Shown in pieces: positions 39,662 to 50,410 of a stretch of DNA of 64,000 nucleotides (its first letter is position 1; every line of letters starts with the position of its first letter). Source of the DNA: Yponomeuta sedellus (Eukaryota; Arthropoda; Insecta; Lepidoptera; Yponomeutidae); assembly GCA_934045075.1 (NCBI GenBank), contig OW203738.1, positions 1,860,001 through 1,924,000 on the forward strand, written 5' to 3'. Both the position numbers and the translations under genes were made by a program. A model generated the notes under the pieces. The model had not been told where the DNA came from. It did not search any database and saw nothing but the letters and a program-made list of their open reading frames with translations.

Positions 39662-42634
39662 ATGCCTGAAATAATTAATGATATTATCCCACAAATTGAC
39701 GCTCTAAACGTATCTAATACTTTTGTGTGCCCACCCCTTGACTGCAATCGATATATAATAAATAAATCATCACACCCACTGAATATAATACATCAAAATA
39801 TCCGAAGCATAAATAAAAATTTCGATGAATTTACTGCAATTCTTTCGTTAATAAATTCCGACCTCGATGTTATAATTCTATCAGAATGCTGGTTAAGTAC
39901 AGCGACCAATATTCCTCATTTAGATGGCTACACTAGCCATCGTAGTTGCAATATAAACAACCAAAACGATGGCCTTGTTACTTATGTTAAAAACACACTA
40001 ACATTTAAATTACAAGAGCCTTATTTCAAAGCTGGTAACTGCCTTGTTTGCACAATCGGAAATAGTTGTGCTATTGTGTCAATTTATAGGTCGCCGAGTT
40101 ATAAAAGTGCTATAGATTTTGACAACTTCTTCCAAAGTCTTGACGGAGTACTCAGTAGCCTGAACGGATACAATACCATAATTGTTGTTGGCGATATTAA
40201 CATAAACATAGCAGATCATGATAATACTGTCAACAAAACACAAGTACATACATATCTAAATCTTGCTGCCTCACATGGTCTGCTACCTGCCTATAACTCC
40301 CCAACCAGACTTAACGCCTGTCTTGATCATGTATTAGTTAAGGCTCCTCAGATTATTACTACAATTATTGTTGAAACTCAGGTAACTGACCATTATCCCA
40401 CCCTTGTTTGTATCCCCTCGCACCACAAAAATTATCATATTTCACGAACCCGAAAACAAATAGACTTCAAAGGCTTGGAAAGTGACTTGTCCTCTCTTGA
40501 TACCACACCTCTGATGGAATGCACTGACGTTAACAAAACCACAGACATGTTTATCTCTAAAATATCATCAATTATAGCAAAACATACTAAAATAGTTAAA
40601 GTTAGCAGAGCTCAACGAATTAAAAAGCCCTGGATTACCCAAGGACTGTTACGTTGCATCAGGAATCGTGACAAGATGCACTGTAGGTTAAAACGCAATC
40701 CAGATAACGTGGTACTTAAAATCACTTACACGCGCTACCGTAATTATTGTAATCGAATTTTACGCAGACTTAAAAGGGCACACGAGCGTAATGAATTAGA
40801 AAAAGCCAGAAATAATCCAAAGTCTTTATGGGAAGTAATTAAAAATATTGCATGCATAAAACAGACAAAAAATAGTAGTAGTGAGCTGTTAATTAATGAA
40901 GCATCACCGCAAGTAGCTGTAAACAATATCAACAAGTATTTTGCTTCTATAGGCAAAGAACTTGCAGATAAGATCATTGCCGATGCGAGTAACGCAAAAC
41001 ATTGTTCATGCTCTGGTTCTTTTAGCACTCTAAGGAAGTTGACTTTCCCACATTCAATGGGCCTGATTCCTGTAGATAACAGCTATGTGGAGCAAATTAT
41101 TCTGTCTCTCAAAACAAATTGTGCCGTAGGCTGGGATACAATACCTGCAAACATTATTAAAACCTTTAGACAAAAATTCATACCTGTGATCACACACATC
41201 ACTAATTTAGCTATTACATCGGGTATCTTTCCGAAGGCACTAAAGAAAGCCATAGTGCATCCGGTTTTTAAAAGTGGTTCTCGTTCTAGTGTAGGTAATT
41301 ATAGGCCTATCTCAGTTCTACCTATGGTGTCGAAGGTTTTGGAAAGGGTTTTGAACCAAGCTCTTGTAAAATATATAAATGCTAATCAAATAATCGCCCC
41401 TAATCAATTTGGTTTCAGAATGGGTAAAAGTACTGAAGACGCTGTTATTGGTATAACTGAGTCAATTGTGAGACATCTTGACAATAAAAAGAAATGCATA
41501 GGCATATTTTTGGACCTTTCCAAGGCCTTCGACACCATATCAATACCTCTGTTGTTGGGAAAGTTGGAACTTATTGGTATAAGAGGCATTGTGCTTGACA
41601 TATTTGAAGATTACCTTAACAACAGAATTCAAGCAGTAGTGATTGATAGCCACATAAGTAGTGAAGAGACTCTAGGATGCGGGGTTCCACAGGGCAGTAT
41701 CCTGGCGCCTACACTCTTTCAAATATATTTAAATGATTTATGCCTGTTGGATTTGCCTCACTGCGAAATTTTTGCATACGCTGACGACACGGCCCTCTTA
41801 GCATATGGTGACAGCTGGTCTGAATGTAAAGAAAATGCGGAATATGCTACTCGTCGAGTTATGGCCTGGCTAAACGATAACTTACTAACTCTTAACGTAA
41901 ATAAGACTAACTTTATTACATTTGCAATGAAAGCCTCTTCCCGGCCATCATATGAAACATTTACCATAAAAGCTCACAGCTGTTCACAGGAAACAGCTGG
42001 ATGCTCCTGTGTTAATCTCAACAGAGCAAAAGAAGTGAGATATTTGGGTGTCTACCTCGACGAAGGTCTGAACTGGCATAAACAAATAGATGTGCTAAAC
42101 GGCAGAACGAGAAAACTTATGTACGTCTTTAAAAAGTTGCGAAATGCTACGGATCAAGCTACTCTCAAAATGGTATATCTATCATTATGCCAGTCCATTC
42201 TGTCGTATTGTATACCGGTTTGGGGGGGCGCTGACAAGACTTCCTTAATCCTCTTAGAAAGGGCACAGAGAGCTGTAATAAAAGTTATGAAGTCTAAACC
42301 GTTTATGTACTCTACGATCAAAGTATACTCAGAAGCTGACCTACTTACCTTTCGGCAGTTATACATTCTACAGTCTCCATTGCGTAGACATTTATCTGTC
42401 CCTCCTTTAACTCCTTCCGAGGCGACCCGTCGACGTAGACAAAAGCCTTGTATTTATAGCGTAAGTCGAACAGTGTTTGCCAGTAACCAGTACTCCTTAC
42501 GTAGTCAACTCTTGTATAATAAGTTAAACAAAATATTAGGACTGCAAGATCTCACAAAATTTGAATGTAAGCGTAAATTAATCAATTACTTACAGGATTT
42601 GTCTTATGACGAGACAGAGAATCTACTTAAATAA
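39662..42634 (+). CDS. ORF2: endonuclease-reverse transcriptase
   Basis: 990 residues with no stop or frameshift, ATG start, TAA stop. The N-terminal AP-like endonuclease has HQNIRS (44-49), the catalytic Glu in SECW (about 75), VVGDIN (175-180) and the terminal DHYP (243-246). The reverse transcriptase follows with GNYRPISVLP (545-554), FGFRMGKS, LDLSKAFDT with the first catalytic Asp near 618, GVPQGS (674-679) and YADD (706-709) carrying the other two Asp residues, then the LTLNVNKT and YLGVYLD motifs. The C-terminal part has LERAQRAVIKV and a basic end but no obvious RNase H. All key residues are present, so the enzyme could nick the target and copy RNA in the nucleus. This is the best candidate enzyme here for mobilising related short elements. 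Confidence 0.93.
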   Translation: MPEIINDIIPQIDALNVSNTFVCPPLDCNRYIINKSSHPLNIIHQNIRSINKNFDEFTAILSLINSDLDVIILSECWLSTATNIPHLDGYTSHRSCNINNQNDGLVTYVKNTLTFKLQEPYFKAGNCLVCTIGNSCAIVSIYRSPSYKSAIDFDNFFQSLDGVLSSLNGYNTIIVVGDININIADHDNTVNKTQVHTYLNLAASHGLLPAYNSPTRLNACLDHVLVKAPQIITTIIVETQVTDHYPTLVCIPSHHKNYHISRTRKQIDFKGLESDLSSLDTTPLMECTDVNKTTDMFISKISSIIAKHTKIVKVSRAQRIKKPWITQGLLRCIRNRDKMHCRLKRNPDNVVLKITYTRYRNYCNRILRRLKRAHERNELEKARNNPKSLWEVIKNIACIKQTKNSSSELLINEASPQVAVNNINKYFASIGKELADKIIADASNAKHCSCSGSFSTLRKLTFPHSMGLIPVDNSYVEQIILSLKTNCAVGWDTIPANIIKTFRQKFIPVITHITNLAITSGIFPKALKKAIVHPVFKSGSRSSVGNYRPISVLPMVSKVLERVLNQALVKYINANQIIAPNQFGFRMGKSTEDAVIGITESIVRHLDNKKKCIGIFLDLSKAFDTISIPLLLGKLELIGIRGIVLDIFEDYLNNRIQAVVIDSHISSEETLGCGVPQGSILAPTLFQIYLNDLCLLDLPHCEIFAYADDTALLAYGDSWSECKENAEYATRRVMAWLNDNLLTLNVNKTNFITFAMKASSRPSYETFTIKAHSCSQETAGCSCVNLNRAKEVRYLGVYLDEGLNWHKQIDVLNGRTRKLMYVFKKLRNATDQATLKMVYLSLCQSILSYCIPVWGGADKTSLILLERAQRAVIKVMKSKPFMYSTIKVYSEADLLTFRQLYILQSPLRRHLSVPPLTPSEATRRRRQKPCIYSVSRTVFASNQYSLRSQLLYNKLNKILGLQDLTKFECKRKLINYLQDLSYDETENLLK

Positions 42635-42710
42635 AATTATTATTAAATTCTTACAGCTCTCTACTCATATGCTGCAACTTACACATCACGCTCTCTCTCA
42701 CATATACAGG

Positions 42711-42711
<1 letters not shown>

Positions 42712-42748
<37 letters not shown>
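42712..42748. repeat. CA microsatellite
   Basis: About 18 CA units inside the LINE 3' UTR. Confidence 0.9.
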
Positions 42749-42749
<1 letters not shown>

Positions 42750-43031
42750 TCACATTCAATTAAGTAATAACTAACCATATTCACCAATGCATCTGTATAC
42801 TTGAGACGCACAATACTTAAATTAATAATGTCTGAAATAGATCTGTACGTTATGTACAAAACAAACTAATTGTCAAAATACAGGACCACCTAGTTTGGCA
42901 ATTGGTTGAATTGATAATTGTACCATTAGCCTTTAAGTGATTTTGTAAAGCCCTCAAGGCTTATAAAACCGTTCCTTAATGTTGTTCTTTATGGTGAGAA
43001 ATAAACTTTTACTTTACTTTAACTTTACTTT

Positions 43032-43475
43032 ATTTGTCTCTAATTTTTTGTCATAGTATTTATATGTTCTTTAATCTGTGTGTGATAAATAAACATTTTT
43101 TCCATTTCAATTTCAATACGTTGTTAAGTTGAGGTCTGAGTATGAAGAACGTAACAGCGTGGGCTCTAAAATTACCAAATTGAAGTGATTTGGTTAACAG
43201 GTTCTCGACTAAAACCTAGCGTAGGATGCTCACAGCTTCGTTAAACGGAATATCTAGAGCAGATTGCTTGTAACCACGAACTTAAGTAAAGATTATTTTC
43301 TTGAGTTTCTAACATAAGGGTTGGTTGATGTCTTTTGAAGTTTAGTACTCTGTATTGTTCATTTGTAAAGTAATTTTTTTTTAAATACCTAGGCATATTA
43401 TTATTATTTAGTTACTACACAAGCAGCTTTAAGCTGATGCGTGGATAATTGGATATTACTTCCGTGCACTTGTTG
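43032..43475. other. No supportable gene
   Basis: AT-rich flank between the LINE and the next SINE. Confidence 0.5.
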
Positions 43476-43487
43476 AATGCTTAAATC

Positions 43488-43849
43488 GTTATCAACCCTT
43501 GTATGTCCCCACTGCTGGGGCACGGGTCTCTTCCTGCATCGCAGGAAGGTTAGGCCATATTCCACCACGGGGGCCAAGTCCGGGTTGGTGGAGGATTGTA
43601 AGACAGTGGCGGGTCTTACTGTCAGAAGTCATCAAGCCGCCCATAAGGCCTCTGACATGGCTTAACGACTGCCATTATATGACAGCCGGCACCAACGGCT
43701 TAACGTGCCTTGCGAAGCACGGAAGCGCTCGAAAAAATGCCACTAGCGGTAGTCACGGGACGCTCACCCATCCTGTACCTGACCGCGCCTGTTGTTGCTT
43801 AACCAAGTGATTGATTCCAATCACTCGGTTCGCCTAGGCCACGAGCGCT
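43488..43849 (-). mobile_element. SINE-5S, full-length, 11-bp TSD
   Basis: AATGCTTAAAT at 43476-43486 and 43852-43862. A complete antisense copy with clean head (GCGCTCGTGGCCTAGGCGAA) and promoter region, very close to the copies at 13568 and 54623, so relatively young. The TSD fixes both ends of the family. Confidence 0.85.
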
Positions 43850-43862
43850 TCAATGCTTAAAT

Positions 43863-44689
43863 ACTAAGTTGTAAATCTATATAACTCTTTGGCGAGGGAA
43901 GTCGATATTGACTGATTCTTTGACGATTACTGCGGTGAGATGTCTCCTATCAAAATTGTTAATCCAGAAAATTTATTGGTATTAAGTCTATACCTATTAT
44001 GTAACACATAATCGATTTGGTGATACCTAATATGTAACATTACTTTTTAACACACTTGCTCATAAAGTGGCTCTATGGTCACCGCAATTAGGCACAGAAT
44101 GACACCTATGATAAAACTGTGAATTTTTCATTGCTATAACTCACTAGAGACCTAGAGACGTATAGATTTTTTTTTAAATTTTATTGTTTGAGTTGCTTTG
44201 TTCCTAAAAAAGTTTTTATTAAAATAAAGATCATGTTCAATAAAAGAAATTAATTTTCCTATTGCTTGCTCAATTCATGCAACTTCTTATTTAAATAGAT
44301 AATTTTAACTCGTACGTGTTTAATAAATAAAACTTACCCAAATATAACTTTTGTTTTCTCTGTAATAAAAGGAAACTTTAAATTCCCCCCTCCTTGGCTC
44401 TCTTAAGACCCTTGCCTAGGGCTCGGGTCTCAATGGCGCCTCGGCGGTCATCACCAATGTTACACACTAGTACCATAATGTACTATTTTACAGCTACCTG
44501 TGGAAACTTTTAATGACTGCCTGTTTTTATATCAGTTATGTAATATCTTTGTTTAGTCACTAGTTAAATATTAAATAAATAAAAGAAAATGGTATTCTTT
44601 CCTCCGATATTATTTTCTGGTTGTATTTTTTGTTATATTGTCAAACCCTGGTCCGTGACAGGCTGCTCCTGGAACTCCTACGCTTATAT
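43863..44689. other. No supportable gene
   Basis: AT-rich. Since an exon acceptor lies at 44809, this is probably the 3' part of an upstream intron of the CUB gene, but no upstream exon is recognisable. Confidence 0.45.
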
Positions 44690-44782
44690 ATGTTACGGCA
44701 AGCTGAAGACAGGGTGCTATAGCGCTCATTAGGGGAGGGCTATGTCCAGCAGTGGACTACATAATATAGCCTGAAGAAGAAA
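44690..44782 (+). repeat. tail-B end beside a splice acceptor
   Basis: GCAAGCTGAAGACAGGGTGC, TTAGGGGAGGGCTATGTCCA and AGCAGTGGACTAC lead into CTGAAGAAGAAAAATAA. It stops 27 bp before the CUB exon, so the branch-point region must lie in or next to this retroelement. Confidence 0.75.
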
Positions 44783-44809
44783 AATAATATATATATATTT
44801 TCCTTTCAG

Positions 44810-44989
44810 GCATCTTCTCCCTGGGCAAAGTGCTCAACTTCTTCCCGGTGGGCGGCGAGCGGGAGTGCCAGCCTACTAAGGGTTACACGGCGGCGCGCTC
44901 CGGGATATGCCTCAACCCGTACGACTGCCGGCAACGGGACGGCCGGGCCGGCGGGGACTGCGCGCACGGCTTGGGAGTCTGCTGCGTTT
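44810..44989 (+). CDS. CUB-domain protein, exon encoding the Cys-rich module
   Basis: An 180-bp GC-rich exon between TTTTCCTTTCAG and GTGAGT. It enters with two bases of a split codon and leaves with one. The 59 codons read IFSLGKVLNFFPVGG, then ARSGICLNPYDC, then GGDCAHGLGVCCV. The spacing GxC...YDC...DCAxGxGVCC is typical of the cysteine-rich segment that precedes the CUB domain in a conserved family of secreted insect proteins. The next exon (62441) restores the frame exactly: T plus TC gives Phe, producing GVCCVFEVTCGG. Upstream exons with the start codon and signal peptide are not recognised. The function of the family is not known to me; CUB modules usually bind proteins or carbohydrates outside the cell. 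Confidence 0.8.
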
Positions 44990-45310
44990 GTGAGTAGCCC
45001 TGCTTTACCAATGATAATAACAAGGAGTATTTGATAATAATAAAGTAATTGAACACCTCAGATAGGTACTCAAGTTTCCTCAGGTTGAAAAGGAAAACCT
45101 TCACCGTTATTAAGGGGCTATAGCCCAGTGAGTAGAACTATGGACTCGGAAGCGAGAGACCCGGTCTGAATCCCAGTGCGGGCATGTACCAATGAGATGT
45201 TTTTTTATGTTACGTAAATTTGTCAAGTCATAGTAGCATTATGTTAACGTTTAAAGAAAAAAATGCGCTAACACATGGCGTATGAATAGGTGAATGTAAA
45301 CTTAGAACTT
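44901..45310 (+). repeat. Tandem duplication unit 1: exon end plus intron start
   Basis: The source copy. It starts at CGGGATAT in the exon and runs over the donor into the intron, ending AAACTTAGAACTT. A later SINE-like insertion (about 45115-45200) lengthens it. Confidence 0.7.
45115..45200 (+). repeat. SINE fragment with B-box
   Basis: GTGAGTAGAACTATGGACTC, GGAAGCGAGAGACCCGGTCT and CCCAGTGCGGGCATGTACCA match the family at 1893-2275. Confidence 0.6.
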
Positions 45311-45665
45311 CGGGATATCGGGGACTGCGCGCATGGCTTGGGAGTCTGCTGCGTATGTAAGTAGCCTTGTTTCACAATCAATGCTGATTATAATATCATC
45401 ATCGTGATTCGACGGCGACCTCATATTATGTTGTGGGACTTCTGCGACGATGGGCACGGATTTTACTCGCGAAACCCAGCCTCGTCTTGAAAGTCCGATT
45501 ACAACGACCACAGTATAGTTCGCCACGATCGTTGTACGTGTATGCGTAAAAGCAAAGCTCTTCCAGGCTTCGGAAGAGCTTTGCTTCAGTACCCTAACAC
45601 GCGCTAATGGTAAAAAAAACGCGGAACCTGTGACCCATGAATAGGTAAAATAAAACTTAGAACTT
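45311..45665 (+). pseudogene. Tandem duplication unit 2: decayed exon end with splice donor
   Basis: CGGGATAT (as at 44901) jumps, through a 43-bp deletion, to GGGACTGCGCGCATGGCTTG and GGAGTCTGCTGCGTAT. The donor is now GTAAGT (45356). After about 40 bp the copies diverge, but the unit closes with the same AAACTTAGAACTT (45655-45665). The copied coding piece would read GVCCV. There is no acceptor in front of it. Splicing from the main exon to this donor would pass a stop at 44995-44997. Confidence 0.75.
45552..45584. repeat. 13-bp hairpin GCAAAGCTCTTCC
   Basis: Exact arms 45552-45564 and 45572-45584, extended by two more pairs outward. Confidence 0.6.
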
Positions 45666-45892
45666 GATGTGAAGCTCTGAAACAATGGTACGCTGCCGTG
45701 ATTGGACAGCTGCCGGTCCAGCTGGGAGATTTCTTTGGAGGTTGAAATGATTTATACTCTAGAATTTAGTAGGTAATAATGTGGTGTTTTAAACTCTCAC
45801 TACATTAAGAGCTTAATTAACGGTTTATTTTTTTCTGTAATTGGGTACTTATATTTGGCCTTCTGATATATGTCATACATACATACATACAT

Positions 45893-46024
45893 ATATAACC
45901 TCACGCCTGTATCCCAGAGGGGTAGGCAGAGACCAGAGAATGCCACTTGCCACGATCCTGACAGATCACCTTCGCTTTATTAACGTTCATAAGTCGTTGC
46001 ATGCACGCACGCCGGTTCCGGGTT
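45893..46024 (-). repeat. LINE-A 3' end, antisense
   Basis: CATACATACATACATATATA tail, then CCTCACGCCTGTATCCCAGA, TGCCACTTGCCACGATCCTG and GCATGCACGCACGCCGGTTC. A clean match to the 3' end in the 11.6-13.9 kb tandem. Confidence 0.75.
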
Positions 46025-47110
46025 AGTCTTCCTAATATTAAATAAATAATTCATTACAGTCTGATTATTCATTCCGTAGAGTTCTGAAATTTCGTAAGTG
46101 TTGCTACTGAAAGAGTTCTCCACCGAAAAACAGACAAATTCGACACATTTCAGAATAATAAAAAAATTAATGCTGCGTTTTTTTTATGTTTTACCTACAT
46201 AAGGTTAAATCTACGTATTTACTTGCTTAAGTGACTTAATACAAAAATAACAAAAATTTCAATATCATGAACAGTACATCGAATTAACTTTGATTACTTT
46301 ATTTTATTCTAGAGCTGACAACACCGCCACCTAATTTAAGGTTTAGTAAACCTTTTTAGAAGAATAAAATGTTAGCTGTCACGTCGCGTCTGTCACTTTG
46401 ATTTATTGGTTGTGACGAAAAGAGACGTAATTATCACTCGTCGTAAATTCACTTTTAATGTGGAGCTCCGCACTTTATAAAATGGAAACATTCACTAACA
46501 AATAAAATGTATAGACTCAGATATTCAGACCCTTATTGAAATTGAAAAATGTACCTGGCCCAAAAGGTTTGTAATCTCTGATATGTCAAAAAATGATAAC
46601 TGTCAGAATTCTACGGAATTAAAAATCAGACCATACATTATTGCGAGTTGTTTAGATGTTAAATTTGGGTTTTGTCTCATATTATCCAATTGTTTCTATC
46701 TCATTGATTGTTTACTCCCAGGGTACCTTGAAGTGGCTGAGAGCTAACTTTTATTGCCTTCCGCACTCCACACGAGCACAAATAGTTGTCTCCCGTAACG
46801 AATTTCTCTTCACTGTATTTTCCTCCACTAAAAGTGAGTAAACAGAATGCGGAATCCTCCTAACACCAAGACAAACAATAGCAATGGCTCACTTTGACTG
46901 ATAGAATAAGGTTTGCGCTCGTACAGAGTCACATAATGAAATATTTTCTCATAAAGGGAGGCGCGACGAGCTATAAATATAGTTTCCTCCTTAGGCCCTG
47001 ATTTAATGTGATAAGTGTGCGTAAATAAGTTTGGGTATTTGTTATTTAATCAGGGAAAACGAAGCAATGGATTTCGAAATTAATCCCTATACATTTTCAA
47101 TACAATACAT
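46025..47110. other. Intronic, no supportable exon
   Basis: AT-rich. A stretch at 46725-46831 has an acceptor-like and a donor-like border, but its frame does not fit the CUB exons (see rejected items). Confidence 0.5.
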
Positions 47111-47115
47111 ATTCC

Positions 47116-47441
47116 GCGCTTGTGGCCTAGTGGAACCGAGCGATTGGAATCAATCACCTGGGTTAAGCAACAGCGGGTCAGGTACTGTATGGGTGACCAT
47201 CCCGTGACTACCGCTAGTGGCACGTTAAGCCGTCGGTGCCGGCTGTCATGTAATGGCAGCCGTAAAGCCATGTCAGAGGCCTTAAGAGCGGGTTGATAAC
47301 TTCTGTCTATAAGGACCGCCACTATTTTGCAATCCTTCACCAACCCGGACTTGGACCCCGTGGTGGAGTATGGTCTAACCTTCCTGCGATATAGGATGAG
47401 ACCCTTGCCCCAGCAGTGGGAACATAATAAAGGGTTGATAT
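47116..47441 (+). repeat. SINE-5S, internal deletion
   Basis: Sense: GCGCTTGTGGCCTAGTGGAA, GGGTTAAGCAACAGCGGGTC, GTATGGGTGACCATCCCG. The block GAGCGCTTCCGTGCTTCGC is missing. It ends CATAATAAAGGGTTGATA. Confidence 0.75.
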
Positions 47442-47595
47442 TATATTCTTCTATGCTTACTGTTTAGGTTACTATATTATATGGATTGCAACTGATTGAT
47501 TTTGATGTTTGATTTGAGAAATTATTTATTTAGCTATGAATGCATGCATGGACATGATGTGCAAATTTCATATTTCAAGGATTTGTTAGGTTGTT

Positions 47596-47805
47596 TTCAT
47601 CTAAAAACCTATTTAGAGGCTAAAAATTTCACCCATGCCGGGGTTCGAACACGCAACCTTTGGCTATCGTTCCAGCGCTCTTCCAACCGAGCTAATGGGC
47701 GACTCACCGCCATCAGTGAAATTTCGAACCTCTTTACACTATTCTCTGTATTACCATTGAATCTTCAAATTCAATGGTATTACGTACAGGCAGCGACATC
47801 TGTTC
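47596..47805 (-). mobile_element. tRL unit, antisense, with internal palindrome
   Basis: AACCTATTTAGAGGCTAAAA, B-box CGGGGTTCGAACACGC, CCGAGCTAATGGGCGACTCA, then spacer. A 12-bp-arm palindrome (TACCATTGAATCT / TTCAATGGTA, about 47752-47780) sits in the middle of the usual CTGTATTACGTACAG. No TSD found. Confidence 0.7.
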
Positions 47806-47809
47806 ATTA

Positions 47810-48480
47810 CATTTGTTTTGGACATTGTTTTAATCTGTTCATTTGTATACTGTTCTGTTCTGTGAATAATTTTTAACATTTAGATTAATTTCACAATTCA
47901 GATCCTAATATCTTACTCAAAATCAAAACAAAATGTTTACTTAATGAACGTCAAAGTTGATAGTTTCAGAATTAATAGATAAGATTAGATTAGATATTCT
48001 TTATTGAACACCAGAGCACATACTATAAAACATGTAAATAGATTATGTGGAGAAGAAGCAAATAAAAAAAGTCCACATATTTTTAAAGGAATTGTCACAA
48101 AATTCATCGTACATAAATATCAAATCCAGAGAACTTCCAAGACGACTTGTCAAAGTGCTAACGTCTTTATCACGAGCGTATAGAGACCGGGGACATTTGA
48201 AGTTTTACAATAATGCATCGTAATCGTAAAGTTGTGCGACTTTACGATCCTCCGCGATGGGATGGCGGCTTCTTCCCAAAAGATCTAGAAGGAAATTATA
48301 AATCACTGTACTACTGCCTCATTCTCTAGCAGTATTTTTCCTCTGTCATTACGTTTGATTGTCATGACAATTTTTAGGCTAGCTGGAAGAATTTTTTATT
48401 TGAAACCAACTGACCCAGGGAACTTCGTACCGCCTAATCGTCGATTCGAACCATCCTCGTACTTCAAGGAATATTCTAAA
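47810..48480. other. Intronic, no supportable exon
   Basis: A GATTAGATTAGATATTCTTT stretch near 47980-48003 resembles a LINE tail in antisense. Otherwise nothing recognisable. Confidence 0.45.
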
Positions 48481-48481
48481 T

Positions 48482-48562
48482 AAAAATTAGCGAAATCGGT
48501 TCAGCTGCTCTCGAGATTTGCGCTTACCAACACATTCAGCGATTCATTTTCATATTATAGAT
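48482..48562 (+). repeat. GCGAAATCGGTTCAGC dispersed fragment
   Basis: Second copy of 10855-10945 with two or three changes, ending CATATTATAGATAAGTC. Confidence 0.55.
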
Positions 48563-48894
48563 AAGTCCGCCTATGCACGCAATTTTGTCACCTTGTATAT
48601 TGTTTTAGTTTTTTAATGTTTTTTTTGTGCATTAAAGTGTAACAAACAGAAAGCATGGGTTCGATTACCACTGGACCACCGGACATTTGTACAAAAGCTC
48701 TCAGTTTGTGTGTTTTTCCATGTTTGTGATGGCTTGCCTGACAGCCAATTCTCACTTCATTAGTAAATAATTAGTATATACGACTCTTAAGGCTTACGAC
48801 TGGAATTCTACATGATGATGGCTGACCACTGCGTTATGCTCGTGAACGAGTGCTGTTCGTGTGTCTGGCCGCAGCACTTATGTTTTCTCCTATT

Positions 48895-49180
48895 ATTGTG
48901 AGACATTTGACTAATGCTTTGGCATTAAGGGTTTTTAATGGCAATCATGAAATTTAATAAGGTTTACATAAGTCAATTGATGTATTTGGTTTTAAGATGA
49001 TTTGAGAAAAGATGGTCAGAGTGGAGTTTTTTTTTCCGCTGCCTTTTTCTCCACTACAATACGGCCCGAAGGCGGCGGCTTACATTTTACATTGTACAAT
49101 GACATTCAGCAAACAGAATGTAAATTCTTTACGTTGAATTCAATTGATTTGAATTTTGAATTTGAACATAAATGGTCGAG
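48895..49180 (+). repeat. Non-LTR 3' end, TACAATACGGCCCGAAGG family
   Basis: CTTTGGCATTAAGGGTTTTT, GAGAAAAGATGGTCAGAGTG, CTCCACTACAATACGGCCCG and AAATTCTTTACGTTGAATTC. The copy at 23925 is its antisense relative. Confidence 0.65.
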
Positions 49181-49498
49181 CAACAGGTAAAATCTGTATT
49201 CTGAACGCAATGCTAGATTGAATTTGAACAAGAAAATAAATGTCTAATGACTGTGTCGAGTTATCTAATCTTATTTTCAAGCGACAATGTCTTAGCCTTC
49301 GAATATTTTGCGTCTACGCTCTCAATTCGTATGGGCGAGAATCGGCTCCCTGGTTAGATTAGCACAGGGTATCCCAGTACAGACTAGGGACAAGAGATGA
49401 TATTGTATAGAGGTTATTGTTATATTAGAATCACCGAAAAAAATCCTGATGGTACACCTTAGAACGTTACTTTTAAAATAGTGTTTATTTTACTATTA

Positions 49499-49645
49499 TA
49501 GTTGTGGAACACGCTGCCATCGTCTGTCATGAAATATGACCTGGGTGTCTTTAAAAGTAGAGTTAAACGGCATTTAACAGGTAAGCACGTAACATCGTAG
49601 ACCCCGTCTTCGCTTGTCATTAGGTGTGACTGGGGTCAAGTGTAA
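49499..49645 (+). pseudogene. Non-LTR ORF2 C-terminal scrap
   Basis: One frame from 49501 reads LWNTLPSSVMKYDLGVFKSR then VKRHLTGKHVTS and a TAG near 49600. LWNTLPS...VFKSRVKRHL is the usual C-terminal signature of CR1/Jockey-type ORF2 proteins. A short UTR ending in a poly(A)-like run follows. It is 5'-truncated and not functional. Confidence 0.65.
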
Positions 49646-49720
49646 CCCGTCCTACTTAAAAAAAAAACTGGTTCGGTTTCGCTAGGCCACGAGGGCTTCT
49701 AAGCATGTAATAATCGATCG

Positions 49721-50081
49721 ATATCAACCCTTGTATGTGCCCACTGCTGGGGCACGGGTCTCTTCCTACATCGCAGGAAGGTTAGGCCATACTCCACCGC
49801 GGGGGCCAAGTCCGAGTTGGTGGAGGATTGTAAGACAGTGGCGGGCCTTACTGTCAGAAGTTATCAAGCCGCCCATAAGGCCTCTGACATGGCTTAGCGA
49901 CTGCAATTACAAGACAGCCGGCACCAACGGCTTGACGTGCCTTGCAAAGCACGGAAGCGCTGAAAAAATGCCACTAGTGGTAGCCACGGGACGGTCACCC
50001 ATCGAGCACCTGACCGCGCCTGTTGTTGCTTAACTCAAGTGATTAAATCCAATCACTCGGTTCGGCTAGGCCAGGAGCGCT
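49721..50081 (-). mobile_element. SINE-5S, full-length
   Basis: Antisense, complete to CCAGGAGCGC. A second scrap of the head (GGTTTCGCTAGGCCACGAGG) lies just upstream at 49668-49699. AATAATCG at 49709-49716 and 50089-50096 may be the TSD. Confidence 0.8.
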
Positions 50082-50410
50082 TCGAAATAATAATCGGAGT
50101 TTTTTTTCCTGGAGCAGAAATTGAAGCGCCTAGGAACAACCTTGGGATGACACAATGAATGACCATAAACCGATGTTCGCACACTTCCCACATCGAGTGG
50201 GCGGAAGAGTAGCTTTTATCACCTCCAGAGCAGGGCTTAATATGCCTTGGGAACCGAGGGAAGAGTTCACGGGATTGTCGCGTGGTAGGATTAAATGCGG
50301 TTTACGTTGATCGGAGTAACTGAAGACAATAGAGCATCCGAACTGTATGAGACGGGAAATTTTCCGAGGTGTTATCAATCAACAAATTTATTTTAACGTT
50401 TATGCCACAA

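Larger units (their letters stand above)
39115..43031 (+). mobile_element. Young non-LTR retrotransposon, 5'-truncated, ORF2 intact
   Basis: About 3.9 kb. It holds the end of ORF1, a 310-bp spacer, a complete ORF2, and a 3' UTR with a CA microsatellite (42712-42748) and CCCTCAAGGCTTATAAAACC. It finishes with ACTTT repeats in place of poly(A) (43008-43031). The domain set (AP-type endonuclease plus reverse transcriptase) and microsatellite tail place it in the CR1/Jockey group; the exact clade is open. I could not identify a TSD with confidence. Confidence 0.9.

Noticed and set aside
45356..45361. Alternative 5' splice site extending the exon at 44810
   Set aside because: Reading past 44989 reaches a TAG at 44995-44997, so the longer exon cannot continue the protein. 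It is kept only as a possible decoy or truncating site.
46725..46831. An extra CUB-gene exon with acceptor TTTACTCCCAG and donor GTGAGT
   Set aside because: Entered in phase 1 from the exon ending 44989 it meets a stop within about nine codons, and the peptide has no CUB or Cys-module features.
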